Below, in pieces: positions 25,713-37,153 of a stretch of 64,000 nucleotides of DNA. Under the pieces are notes generated by a model that saw only the letters and a list, made by a program, of their open reading frames with translations, did no database searches and was not told the origin of the DNA. The first letter of the stretch is position 1. Every line of letters begins with the position of its first letter. The position numbers were made by a program, and so were the translations under genes. Origin of the DNA: Perca fluviatilis. Lineage: Eukaryota > Chordata > Actinopteri > Perciformes > Percidae. The DNA is taken from assembly GCF_010015445.1 (NCBI RefSeq), contig NC_053127.1, positions 9,937,776 through 10,001,775 on the forward strand, given 5' to 3'.

Positions 25713-26477
25713 CAGTCCCTCCAGAAAAACGCGATTATGCGATCGCATAATTCAATGCATAATCAGCCAAAGTCCGCATATTTATGCGGGGGCCGCATTT
25801 TTTTCAAATACGCCGCACTTTCGCCGCATAAATTGCCGATTTCCACGCAAAATATGCGGGGCTTGCATGATTTCATAATCCCCGCATTTTCCGATTTCGC
25901 AAAAAGTCACACACATCTTAGCAGAAAGTTGAAAAATGTTGCGTTTACTTCACACAAGAGCAGCCATTTTCCCCTGTTGCCATGGGAACGGTACGAAGTG
26001 ACGTAATTACGTGACGTGCACATCATCGAAAATCAAACCGCAATTTTTGCAAGTTCCCACAATTTCATCGCATAAAATTGCTTAACCCTTGTGTTGTCCT
26101 TTGGGTCCCAGTGACCCGAAGGACAACACAAGGATTATGTACTTCCCTTTACTTTGTTGAGAATTGCTCTCTAAACAAGGGTTAATACAGCACCTTAGTT
26201 CTTGTTTGTACAGCATTTTGGTCAGCTTAAACTGTGTTTAAATGTGTTCTAGAAATAAACTTTACTTACTTACTTTACAAGAAACAGGGTTTAGAGAGCA
26301 ATTCTCAACAAAGTAAAGGGAAGTACATAATCCTTGTGTGGTCCTTCGGGTCACTGGGACCCGAAGGACCACACAAGGGTTAAAAATCCCGCATATTCCA
26401 TCACATTTTTTAAGAAAACGTGCCGCATAATCAAGGATTTTTGCCCGCAACAATCACAAAAAAACTCTGAAGGACTG
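25713..26477. mobile_element. hAT-like element, host of a nested foldback insertion
   Basis: The left end CAGTCCCTCCAGA and the right end TCTGAAGGACTG are inverted repeats. Exact ATTGCT duplications lie at 25707-25712 and 26478-26483. The interior is rich in gccgcat, gcataat and ccgcata motifs. The 302-bp foldback element at 26082-26383 interrupts it. Confidence 0.82.
26082..26383. mobile_element. TTAA-flanked foldback element with long inverted arms
   Basis: TTAA occurs at both ends. Arms of about 94 bp (26082-26175 and about 26290-26383) are near-perfect reverse complements around a loop of about 115 bp. Each arm also contains its own hairpin, built from cccttgtgttgtcc and ggacaacacaagg. 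Confidence 0.9.
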
Positions 26478-27756
26478 ATTGCTCTCAAAAACTTTGTTTC
26501 CAGATGTAACAGTCTGTTGTTGTTGTTGTCGTTGTAGTCAGTGAAAAGACTATTAAACCTGACATACTGTAAACACAATGTTAGCGATTAGCAGCTAAAG
26601 AGAGATATTTTCCTCATACGCTGGAGAAGAAACTAGAGTGAAAATGTGACTTACATTAGTCAGGTATAGCCAGAAATTACTCCAATGAATCATAATGTTG
26701 CCCTGTGTCTTCTGTAGTGTTTTCACAATACTGGACTCTCTAACTTCGATACAATACCTTTCTCTACCTTTCATCTAATGTCACTATGACAATACAATTT
26801 CTCCTTTCAAAATCAAAGTGGCAGTTTGTCATGAAATGTACGGAGCACATTGATGTTCCCAAGGTGATGAACCTTAACCTGGTTCCACACCTCTGAATCA
26901 CCACTCACATCTCCAGTTTTCTCCACGTTTCAAGTGAGTCCAGTGTTTTTCTCTTTGAAAGATGTGGGAAATGAGCCATCAATCAGAGCTTTGTGTGTAA
27001 GATTAAGAAAAAGGGACATCTTGTTCCAGATCCAGAAAAATAGCTACACATAAAACATAGGGTCCTTCCTGGTGTCACCCTCAGTACAAACAAGTAGCTG
27101 TTGTTTGCATCTAAGAGTTTGGCATTCGCAGTTGTAGTGAACATTGCACCCTCTAGGGGACGCTAGCGAGGTGCTTTTAAACTCTAGTTTTGATGTTACC
27201 TTATGGAATCTGTGTTGAATTTCTCTGAACATCCATTTAGTTGCATGCTTGCAACAACACTCTAAAATCAATTTTGAAACAGCTGTTGCATATTTATCAA
27301 TAATGACTATATAATTACCCTAATTTTCCCAAAGACTACATTACATTATACTAACACTGGACTAAACTGACATACATATTTTAACTCCAGGCATTGCAGC
27401 TTCCTTAATCTAATGTGATTATTTCCATTCATATGCAATGCTTGATATACATGTTTGTAAAACTTGCACTTTTTTTCTGATTTGAAATTGCTGCAAAATT
27501 GGCTGGAGAAAACACAAAACAAAGAGTGGATGAACATAGGATCTAAGAGAAGTCAAATAAATAGAAAATAAATAAATAGGAGGTTTTTTTAAATGTAATG
27601 TTATCATAAACAAACAAGAATGTTGCAGCACACTTAAAGCTGTAAAAGCCTTTTTATTTACTGCCATTGTTGAAATGTGCTTTGCGCTCATTAAGCTCAG
27701 CAAGTAACAAAGGTGTGTTGTGCAGCATACAGAAGCAGTGGTAGCACAAAAGACAC

Positions 27757-27758
<2 letters not shown>

Positions 27759-27798
<40 letters not shown>
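27759..27798. repeat. (TG)n microsatellite
   Basis: A perfect run of about 40 bp. Confidence 0.95.
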
Positions 27799-27804
<6 letters not shown>

Positions 27805-27905
27805 AGTGGGGGCTGGGTTATTGGAATATAGCTGTGGGAACTATTTAGTAATAATTGCCGATGCCTTTAATTGATGTATGTTACAATAATGCAAAGTTAT
27901 TTTAT

Positions 27906-28010
27906 TTTAAGTGGCTATATGTAACTTTCAGTTTGTGTTGATTACACAATGTTACAGATGCATCGTTGCATGTCAAGTGTTGCATACGGTAACGTTGCCT
28001 GGATCAGAAG
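27906..28010. mobile_element. fragment of TTAA-type MITE related to 57084-57905
   Basis: The text ttaagtggctatatgtaact followed by ttcagtttgtgttgat matches the left end of the element at 57084. No right end was found nearby. Confidence 0.5.
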
Positions 28011-28039
28011 TCATGATGATTCAAATACCTTAATTGATG

Positions 28040-28196
28040 CATTAATTAACGTATTGTTCCAGCATTAAGACATGCATGAGATACTATTACTCCTTGTACA
28101 TTACTACTAGTTCATGAAGTACTACATTAATGAATGCATGCTTTTTCATGCATGAATTCATGATAATTCATGTACCATTATTATAAAGTGTTACCC
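28040..28196. mobile_element. DNA-element remnant ending in ATAAAGTGTTACCC
   Basis: Repeated attaatgaatgcatg and catgaattcatgataattc motifs lead to a terminus, tataaagtgttaccc, which I recognise as a common fish transposon end. The left boundary is uncertain. Confidence 0.4.
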
Positions 28197-28198
28197 AG

Positions 28199-28234
28199 AA
28201 TTGTATTCATAAGTTAAAAATGTCTTCATAGTTT
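28199..28234 (+). repeat. 36-bp direct repeat, left copy
   Basis: The text begins aattgtattcataagttaaa and continues to catagtt. It recurs at 28708-28743 with near identity. The pair brackets the duplicated segment at 28266. Confidence 0.85.
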
Positions 28235-28265
28235 TATTTAAAAACCTCTTGAAAAAGGCTTATAT

Positions 28266-28590
28266 AGCCCTCACAGGTATTGAAGAAGCACACAGTGAAT
28301 GCAGCCATTTGCATTTAAAAACATCAACACAGAGCTTCACTTTGTATTTCACAAAGGGACGGAGAAGACATGAAGTATTTATTCTGGGATCACAAGGAAA
28401 TATTTTGACCTTATTTTGAATTGACAAATCTATTTATATGATCATGGTTGTGACTGTTTGCTATGTGAAGAACATGTCAGTCAATAACATTATGTCAGTA
28501 CAGTACTTTACTTGTTTCTCAGCAAAAACCTACTGTTTGTCCTGGAGCACATGCTAGCAGAAGATGAGATTAAACCAAAACAAGTGCCTC
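28266..28590 (+). repeat. intronic duplicated segment, copy 1
   Basis: It runs from agccctcacaggtattgaag to aaaacaag and is collinear with 33264-33577 in direct orientation, with scattered substitutions and small indels. Copy 2 is interrupted or bounded by a Harbinger-like element; copy 1 is not. There is no recognisable coding content. Confidence 0.85.
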
Positions 28591-28707
28591 ACATGTAGTA
28601 TTAGTTATAGTGGAATCAGGCAAAATGTAATTTCCTATTTCTCAATTCCTTCATGTCAGAGGGTGCCACCATAAGAAAAGATCTGCTCATAATTGTACAT
28701 AATACAT

Positions 28708-28743
28708 AATTGTATTCATAAGTTAAAAATGTCTTCATAGTTA
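28708..28743 (+). repeat. 36-bp direct repeat, right copy
   Basis: Partner of 28199-28234, starting 509 bp downstream in the same orientation. Confidence 0.85.
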
Positions 28744-29359
28744 TTGAAAAAACTCTTGATTAAGAGATCTTTTTTCTAACAAAATGTTGTAATGGTATAA
28801 AGGTGTTTCTGCAACTGAGTAAACTCCAATATGTTTAACTGGGCTCTGAAAAATAATTCAAAACATAATGTAACACTATACAACAAACCCTGTAACACTT
28901 CAAGGCTATGCCAATGTGAAAATATTCTTTCACCTCTGTAATGGCTCCATTGTTGTTAGGATTAATTTACTCCACTCAGGATTATGAATTTGAAAAACTG
29001 CAGCTGTTAATTTTCAGTTAATGACAAAATGCTCAAAAGTCATCGCATGACGCGTTGTAATGTGCAACCCACCAGGGCTGTATAAAACCATTTACTGCTC
29101 AATAAAACTCCTAAACGCATTAAAAGGTACATATAACATCAATAATAGAACAACACACATTTGTGAGCAGCTCTGTACTGAACAGAACATATACATCTTA
29201 AACAGGTAAAAGCTGTGAAATGTGATGGCAAACAGATAAAACGCTGTGTTGATTCCTTCACTTGTAAATATAATGTGCACCTCGGGTGGTGGGCTGCAAT
29301 GACTTCTCTTCAGATAATGACTGGATCTTTTTTCATCTTTATAGCAACACATAACACAT

Positions 29360-29480
29360 TAGGGGTGTGAATCTTCACTGGTGTCACAATTCGATTCAAT
29401 TACGATTGTCCTGTCAATCATTCGATAGCTCGATGCATCACGATAAGTCACCTGTCACCAGTTTTCATCGATAAATTCAA
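29360..29480. mobile_element. truncated hAT-like element, left end only
   Basis: It begins taggggtgtgaatcttcact and continues with attcgattcaattacgatt and tcgatgcatcacgata, resembling a common fish hAT terminus. No matching inverted end was located. Confidence 0.45.
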
Positions 29481-29581
29481 GCAGTCAGATATATATGAGC
29501 TCCCCTTTTTATTGTATCTGCTCTTAAAAAAAAAATACTTCCTGAATGTAGGGCAGTCTGAACACAGCCAGACTGATCTCA

Positions 29582-29857
29582 TTAAAGGAATACGCCACTG
29601 TTTGTTGAAGTAGGGCTTATCACGGTCTACCCTGGCTGTAGATAGGTGGGCCAACGCATTTTTTGTCTCAGTGCAAGTAATTAGATTGTTTTTTTTGTCT
29701 TTTGTTGGCTCACTTTTACTCACAACATGCTAACCTAACACGCGTGTGACGTTCTCGCGGTAGTACGGCACGTTCTTGCGATAGGCAGGCTGGGGGAACG
29801 CATATTAATGTTAAAAAAAACTCTTAAAGTGAAACTTTCATGCCATGGGACCTTTAA
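29582..29857. mobile_element. TTAA-flanked MITE (276 bp)
   Basis: The left end ttaaaggaatacgccactg and the right end ccatgggacctttaa give TTAAAGG/CCTTTAA inverted ends with TTAA at both sides. The right end is related to the fragment at 53827 (ttaaaggtcccatggcatg). Confidence 0.78.
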
Positions 29858-30603
29858 AAATGACATACAGATGTATCTTGATAATAGCCCGGCTAGGTTG
29901 CCTTTATACAGAATGCTGTGCTGCTGCTGTGTTATATAATAAGAGACACTATGACCGTGGATGTATTATAAGAAGACTGAGACATAATCAGAGCCTTACT
30001 GTGTAGTTTGATCACTAAACTGACCAATGGGATCATCGTCACCAAACTCTGTATGTCATCTTTTTGAGCTTCCCTCAGAGCAGTCTACACACAGATTAAC
30101 TGAGCTGCCTCCTTCAAATCCTCACCAAGACGGATTCCACTGTGTGAAGTGGTCAGGCCATACAAGAATCTTGACCTTTTCTCAGTTGCCTCCGGCTGTC
30201 AGTCGGCTGGTCTAACACAGCATTCACACGGCAAGTGGCTTGGTTGAAGGGTTGTTCTCTTCTCAGAGATCGTGGTTAAAATGACGGGCTCCAGTCATCG
30301 TATGCATCAAATACATTTTAAAAAGCAAGGTCATAGATCCTCTTTGGTGTTGCCTTTTGTAATCGTACATGTTTTAACACATCAAAGGATTGCAAGGGCG
30401 ACATGGCAATGCAACCACGGCAAGCACAGTCGATCAAAGTTAAACCAGGAAGTGGGTCTGTAAATCGTGATGGATGTTTGAGTGATCATTTAAAACTCGC
30501 CCTTTTTTTTTCTAGCAATTAAGTTTGACGAAACTGGGCTTTTGTTAAATCACACTGATCACCCAACTGCTCTTAGACCTATTTTTTGCAATGTGTAAGT
30601 ACG

Positions 30604-30736
30604 GCATTATTACATATCCACTGCATTATTACATATCAGCTGCATTATTACATATCCGCTGCATTATTACATATCAGCTGCATTATTACATATCCGCTGC
30701 ATTATTACATATCAGCTGCATTATTACATATCAGCT
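30604..30736 (+). repeat. 19-bp minisatellite, seven units
   Basis: The unit is gcattattacatatcagct. Seven head-to-tail copies differ at two positions (cag/ccg/cca). Units two to five alternate between the cag and ccg forms, so part of the array has a 38-bp higher-order period. Confidence 0.95.
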
Positions 30737-32056
30737 GCATACATATGTGAAAACATGCAATCAGACAGGACTTATACTGCAATCAGACATTGACAGAACA
30801 TAAACACTCTCATAAGTCACTCTCACGTTCAGTCTCACACACACACACACACACCAAGACACACATAAACGCTCTGGCCCAGAACGCAAAGATGTGTTAT
30901 TCCATCAGCAGGAGCTACACCAACAGAAAGGAGAAAATGATTGTCTGTTTAATAAGCATGCACCCAGATACACATGTTCCTCGAAATGTCAGAGGAAAAA
31001 TTAATATCTCTGGATTGGTTGTGGTGATCACAAGCAGTGCAGGGAGCAGAATGGCGCGCAAATGTTAAGTACATCAATTTATTATGTAATATTCCTGTAT
31101 GTTGCATCATGTTTCTGATGGAGACAGGGTATGAATAAATGCATGTCTAACAGTAGAACTTATAAAAAAAATGCAATACTAGTGCTATTACAACTAATAA
31201 CACCACAGGGAGAGCTGGGGTAGGGAAAAAAAGAAACATTGACAGTCTGATACCCGGGTTAATATCTAATATTTTTAGCAAGCCTTTTATCCTTCCTTTC
31301 TTTGTCAAAATTATTTTTAATTTACAAAATAAAATCTACAAATAAAATCTATGTCAGTCTGACAGGGGGTTTGATTTCCTGATGAAAATCTTTCTCACTG
31401 TCACGGTGGCCATCTGTGTGACTGACTTAGGAGGCCTTCCTTATTGAATCAAATGGAAACATGCAGCTGTTAGCCCAGGCAAATGGAACATGGCGTTTTT
31501 TTCTTTCCATTGCAGCCTTAGTGAATTCGGGCCCCAGGCTAGCTTTGTGCAGTGCAGTGTGGAGTGTCATTGTCTGACAACTTTAATCTAGGATTGGCTG
31601 CCTCGACTTTTTGACATGGATGGCCGAGGGCTAAAAATCTAGCCCCCCTTTTAAGTGCCATGGGCCAAATATGTTACACGCCGTTGAAAAAAGTTGGAAA
31701 CACCAGAGGTACAGGACTCCGCCTAAGACTTTAAAGATAGAATTTGACCATTTAACCTTATCTATTTGTATTTGTCAAAAGTATGAGATGCCTTTTAAAG
31801 GCCTATAGCATTAAATTGCATTATTCACATTATGCTCTTGGAAATCTACATATACCACTACAAATCCAGCAAATATTATGTAAGCCTATGTTTACGAATA
31901 AACCATAAACACGTAACACTCGTGTAGAGTCAAAGCATTAGCGACGATACCGGACAGACAAGGAGTAAGCAAACATGGATATTATGAAAAGAGTGTTTTC
32001 ATGTTCAGGCAGTCACTTAACAAACGTATCGTAGAATCCATGGAAGCAGCTACAGT

Positions 32057-32486
32057 AGCGGTGTTTGACACCGTCCTGTATCACGGATATAGTGCACTAT
32101 ATATAGTGTGTGTTCGCCATTTTGTAGTGGTGTTCGAAAATCTCCATGGTAAATTTCATTCACTATATAGTCCACTATAAAATACCCACAATGCACTGCT
32201 AATTTGAGTGTTCATAAGATGTAACCTACATTTCACTCCCGTATACCAGAATGCATATATATATATATACACACAACCTTTTACTGTCCCCCTGGGGGCT
32301 CAGTTTGTTTCAGGGATGTTTTAGAAGTATTTTTGTTTGGGTCACACAAATAACAGGCGCATCTCCTGACGCAAGTCACGCAAACATGTCTGAAATCTCG
32401 TTTGGGCGTTCCCTATATAGTTCACTATTTAATAAACACTATAAAGGGAATAGTGAGTGAATTAGGGAGTGGTTTCGAACACAGCT
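32057..32486. mobile_element. MITE with about 23-bp inverted repeats, copy 2
   Basis: The left end agcggtgtttgacaccgtcc and the right end ggtttcgaacacagct pair as inverted repeats. It is collinear with 11340-11894, including ccattttgtagtggtgttcg and tcccgtataccagaatgca. It is non-coding. Confidence 0.77.
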
Positions 32487-33263
32487 AGTGTATTTCAACA
32501 GCTCTAAAAAGTCCCTGGAAGCAGCTGTATGACTGAGCTATAATCATGTAACTGTGACAAGAAACAGAACAGACTCAATGTTGCTTCATATTTACTCATA
32601 TTTACTCATGTTGTTCTTAAATGAATGAAAGCCAGTAGCTTTTGGATCTAGAAAGTCAGGTATAGCATGCTTTGGAAAACAGAAATTTAAAGTAGCTCGT
32701 TTTGTCATCGTCCGTAAACAATAACTCTGCAGCAATTAGGCTATCCTATAATCAAAATAATATTTTCCAGCAGCTGAGTCTCTGACTCAACCTCTGACTT
32801 TTTGGCATTGATAGACACACATACAGTATGATATTCTACTTTTCTCAATTGTTTCTGTGTGACCATTGGCCTCTTCATCCGTCCAGTGGACAAATGGATA
32901 GTGATGGCGCCTTTGTATTTGTGTGTGAATGCACAAGCTCATTTGTGATGGCAAATTGAATGATACATTTAAACATTTGGAGGAAATGCATTAAGTGCAG
33001 CTCCTCAGACTAGCAATTATATATTCCTCCCGCCATCTCTGATGGGTCATTATCATAATGTCTATTTCAATGTGAGTGTCTTCTACTGTTCTCTAACTGG
33101 TGTGCAGGACTGTCATCTAATACTAAGTGTGTCTCACTGAAAGCTTCAATGTCAGTGTTTGGTTTGAAGGGAGTGTATTGTTAGTCCTGTCCTCCTGCCC
33201 CTCGGTATCTAAACTTGATGCTCCAACACTTGTCACATGTTTCAAAGAGCTGTGTCATGAAAA

Positions 33264-33577
33264 AGCCCTCACAGGTATTGAAGAAGCACAAAGTGAATGC
33301 AGCCATTTGCATTTCAGAATCAACACAGAGCTTCACTTTGTATTTTACAAAGGGACGGAGAGGACATGAAGCATTTATTCTGTGATCACAAGGAAATTTT
33401 TCCATAGAAAAATATATTTATATGATCATGGTTGTGGCAGTTTGCTATGTGAAGAACATGTCAGTAACGTTATGTCAAATCATTGAAGGTACCATCAGTA
33501 CTTTACTTAATTCTCAGCAAAACCTACTGTTTGTCCTGGTGCACATGCTAGCAGAAGATGAGATAAAAACAAAACAA
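33264..33577 (+). repeat. intronic duplicated segment, copy 2
   Basis: Direct-orientation partner of 28266-28590. Similarity ends exactly at aaaacaag, where the Harbinger-like element begins. Confidence 0.85.
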
Positions 33578-33817
33578 GGGCCTAATTCACCAATATCTCC
33601 TTAAGTTTTCTCTTAAATATGTTCTTAAGAAAGTCCCTAAGAAAAGTCTACGTCTGATTCATGACGTGCTCTTAAACAGCAGACTTGTTTGCAGGTGTGT
33701 TCTTAGAATGATGAATCCCAATATCCCGTCGCTCCTATTTAGCATAGGTAAACGCCCCGTTAATTCCCATATAAGGGCATGAGATGGCAGGGCCATGTTG
33801 TGTGCACACTTAGAGAA

Positions 33818-34095
33818 ATGTCCAAAAGACGTGGTAAAGACTGTGGAGGTCTCAACTCCAAACGAAAGAAAAACGTTAGTAATTCTGAAGTGGAGGTACT
33901 GCTGCAAGAAGTTAACAAAAAACGAGACATCATATTTAGTAGCGTCAGCAGTGGATACAAAGCAGCAAATACAACCGATGCATGGAATGCAGTTACTCAT
34001 GCAGTGAACGCTGTATCTGGAGAAGGGCGCTTTACTAATGAAGTAAAAAAATAAATGGTTTGATCTGAAATCTGAGGCAAAAAAATATACTTTAA
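33818..34095 (+). pseudogene. Myb/SANT-like DNA-binding protein pseudogene of a Harbinger element
   Basis: The + strand frame reads MSKRRGKDCGGLNSKRKK, then SEVEVLLQEVNKKRDIIFS, then TDAWNAVTHAVNAVSGEGRF and NEVKK. This is the pattern of the Myb/SANT-like (NAIF1/FSBP-type) domain: a hydrophobic EVxxLLxEV helix and a conserved W in the AWxxVTxAVNAV helix. In Harbinger elements this protein escorts the transposase. Translation stops at an A-run near 34050, and WFDLKSEAKK continues one base out of frame, so the copy is frameshifted. The start is uncertain, and ATG 33818 is chosen because similarity begins soon after it. No transposase was found. A Harbinger source is inferred from the domain type and the flanking inverted ends. 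Confidence 0.68.
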
Positions 34096-34124
34096 AACAT
34101 AGAAGATACTTCGATGTGAATTGA

Positions 34125-34205
34125 AGGCAAAGCAAGGCAAGTTTATTTATATAGGCCTAGAACAATTCATACACAATGGCAATTCAAAGTGCTTTACAAA
34201 TGAGC
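34125..34205 (-). repeat. LINE 3'-tail-like fragment
   Basis: The text aggcaagtttatttatatag and caattcaaagtgctttacaa is, in reverse, the usual (aag)cgctatataaat-type 3' end of fish L2-like LINEs. It is short and lies inside the Harbinger-like element. Confidence 0.5.
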
Positions 34206-36553
34206 AGTAGTGTGTATTTATTAAAACAAACAAACGTATACTTATGTGTAAAATAATGAAAATAATTAGTTACAAAATGGAGAGAAATGTTACATTTTAA
34301 ATTAGAACGGATGAAAACGGTATAGCTATTTGTTTTGAGCAAACATGTCAGCTCTAAATTGTGCGTAAAAGTGCTCTTGAGTGTGCATAGATTCTGTTCT
34401 TACCTAAAAACGAATCCCAAATAAGAAAACATTGGTGAATGCCAGAATCTTCGTGAAAACTGCGTAAGTGGGGTTTAAGAACACATTTGTTCTTAATGTT
34501 TGATGAATGAGGCCCAATGACCCTTGATCAAAACATTTCTCCATAGTGGCGTTAGTGGTCAGAAACTTATGTACGGAAGAGGATTAGGGCCACATTTTCT
34601 CAGAACTCAACAAGGTACTTTAAAATGAGAATTGTTTGTCCTCTTTCTTTAACCACTCCTTTACTCCAATGCCATTACGTTTAGTCACAACCCAGCTTAA
34701 TAACAGTTTTTTGGGAGGGTTTTGTTTTTTTGCAGATGAGATTTAAAGAAAATAATTATAAGCAAATACAGAAATTATGTAATCCAAAAAAGTAAATCAT
34801 CTTGATGTTCACTGCGATGTTTCAATAATATACTTCTTCATTTAAATAACACATGAAAATGAATTGAAGCCCGTGGATGGGTGCCTGTAAAAGGAATATA
34901 AAACCACTTCTAAAACACAGCAGCATACTTACTAAAAGGTTAGCTCTGCTGTTAACTGTATGTGATTAAATGGACTAAAACATATAAAACCACTGGTATG
35001 GTCCTTTTAATACAAAAAAGCCTTTGTGAAAACCCATTGGTCATATTCAATAGACAACATATTATACAATGAAAAGTTGTCCTATAATAAACTGTTCTAT
35101 TTACAAGCTTTGGCCCTTGTTTTTTCCCTTTTGTTTTTGTGGCACACCTCCCCCTCAATACTTTTTGAAAAGCTTCATGTTGCAGCTTCAAACAGCATTC
35201 GCCCTCCACGATGTCAAAAGTGCTTTTTCTGTAGCACCTTTGACAGTGTCCTTGGTGGCCAACACACATGCTCGTTGTTGGCCATTAATTAGAGTAAGGC
35301 CCCGCGCCTCCCCTCACCATCTTCCAGTGTGTCAGAGTTGTTTATTTATCACAACAGGAACAATTAGGCAGCTGACAAGGCGGCTGCCGTTTGAAGTCCG
35401 TCGTACTACCTCCACTGGCTTAAAATGCAACTTAGCAGACACCTTGCAGCACCCTGCTGCTGCCTTGTAACCTTCAGCGGATGCCTTGGAATGCATTCTG
35501 TAGCGTGTTAGCGTATTATCATAACCAGATGCCCACCCCGCCGCCCACCTCTGCACATGTTTGAAAAATGAGGATCTGTCTTGAATATTAAAGATGCCGA
35601 GGTTCATTTATTTAGGGCTGTGTTTGGGCCACCAAGGGATGCTCATTTGAATCTCGTTTGTTAAGCTGTCTATCCTTATCTGTCAGCATCAGAGGATGCA
35701 ATTTCTCTCTTCCCTCCTCATCCTCCTTGTCTCCTAAATGGCAGGGATATTTAGAGGTGCTTGACAACTGAGGCATGCAAATCAGCAGTTGATGTTTCCT
35801 GCGTTCTTTTAGTTTCTTTCGCTTCTCACCCCCCTCCGCCCCTAACTCGGTCCTTTTAGCCTCTCTTAGAAGATGTTATTTGTGGTGCTATTTTCGTAAC
35901 TATGTAGGAGGAAAGTGTAAGGGGGGAATTATAAAGACTTTATCCATATGTTTTTTTCTGAACCTCAACTGAAAGCTTGGCAACAGTAGCCTCTTTATGT
36001 GACCTGATGTATTCTAGAACATTAGCAGTCTGCACTTCATTTATGTAACCCTGCATCTTAAAATGAAATGAAAATGAATTCAATGATTATAAAAGTAATT
36101 TAAAAGAACCTGCAACCCCATTAGTAAGTTGCAGCCTCATATTGAACCACCTGTTTATAGTCAGTTTACTAGCTATCTTTATTTATAAGGTGGGAAGCTT
36201 GTGCAGTGTAATAATTTTCCAAACTAAAACTATAATCAGAAGCAGCATTGGGCAAGCAGAGACTGAATTTAGCGTCTACTGAGAGAAAAGGAAATGGTTT
36301 TCAGTGACTCAGATTTTACAAACAAAGTATCCGGTGGAAGATTCCCTGTTCTGTGTCATTGTTTCAATCATTCATCTCGGACACATTCGTCATTGTGTCT
36401 GGGAAGCATCACAAGGCCCTGATAGAAAGACAAGCAGACTTTCTTTGCCTACAGTAGTTTGATAACATCTATAACAAGCATGCTTAAATTTCTAACTATT
36501 TGGACAACCGGAGGACATGAAAAAGCACAAGCAAGTGCTAGGTTTGATTCTGC

Positions 36554-36554
<1 letters not shown>

Positions 36555-36636
<82 letters not shown>

Positions 36637-36639
36637 GTG

Positions 36640-36670
<31 letters not shown>

Positions 36671-36840
36671 GTTGGCCTGATAGTCCACTGTTGGTAATTT
36701 AGGCGTGTGTGTTTCTCTGTCTGTGTGTGCTTGTCTGTGTTAGTGTGTGTGCGAGTGAGTGTGTTTGTGTGCGCGTGTGTGCGCGTGTGTGCGTTGTGTG
36801 TGCGTTTTTGTGTGTGTGTTTTTTTTTTTTTTTTTTTTTT
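36555..36840. repeat. long TG microsatellite, compound TG tract and T run
   Basis: A TG run of about 115 bp with one TTG interruption is followed by the 38-bp core shared with 9353. Looser GTGTGCGCG-type sequence follows, then about 22 T. It is prone to Z-DNA formation and length polymorphism. Confidence 0.95.
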
Positions 36841-37153
36841 ATTTTGCGCTGGGGACGGACATAACTAGTAGCCTCCACTGGCAAGCTGCCAGGTGTTGGT
36901 TTTGTAGCGATCATTTAAAATAAATCAAAGCCACTCAAGGCTTACCATCAACTGCAACAATGGATGCAACCCCAAAGCAAAGTCTGAGATGTTATTACTG
37001 TAGTTTTTCAAATCAAAGTAGCTCACAGCTTTTTTCATTTTTCAGGCAGATATATTGTATGTGAAACAAGGAAGTGTAGCAATCTAAGTTGCAGCTGATG
37101 GCGCCCGTGACCAATTTTTCCTAGCCCACTTGTTGAGTTTCTCTGGTCACTCT

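Larger units (their letters stand above)
33578..34515. mobile_element. Harbinger-like DNA transposon remnant
   Basis: The left end GGGCCTAATTCACCAA and the right end TTTGATGAATGAGGCCC are inverted repeats. A 3-bp CAA flank on each side is possible, as expected for Harbinger, but the last base is ambiguous. It carries the Myb-like pseudogene at 33818. A LINE-tail-like patch (34125-34200) suggests a further insertion. Confidence 0.72.

Noticed and set aside
30604..30736. CRISPR-like regular repeat array
   Set aside because: The 19-bp units are directly abutting with no spacers. It is a minisatellite in a vertebrate intron.
33659..34135. 158-codon frame on the minus strand
   Set aside because: It lies antisense to the Harbinger Myb-like pseudogene, whose sense frame has the recognisable domain.
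35069..35470. 133-codon + strand frame with Cys and Pro content
   Set aside because: No recognisable motif, no splice-site context and no plausible link to cadm1. Other frames overlap on both strands.
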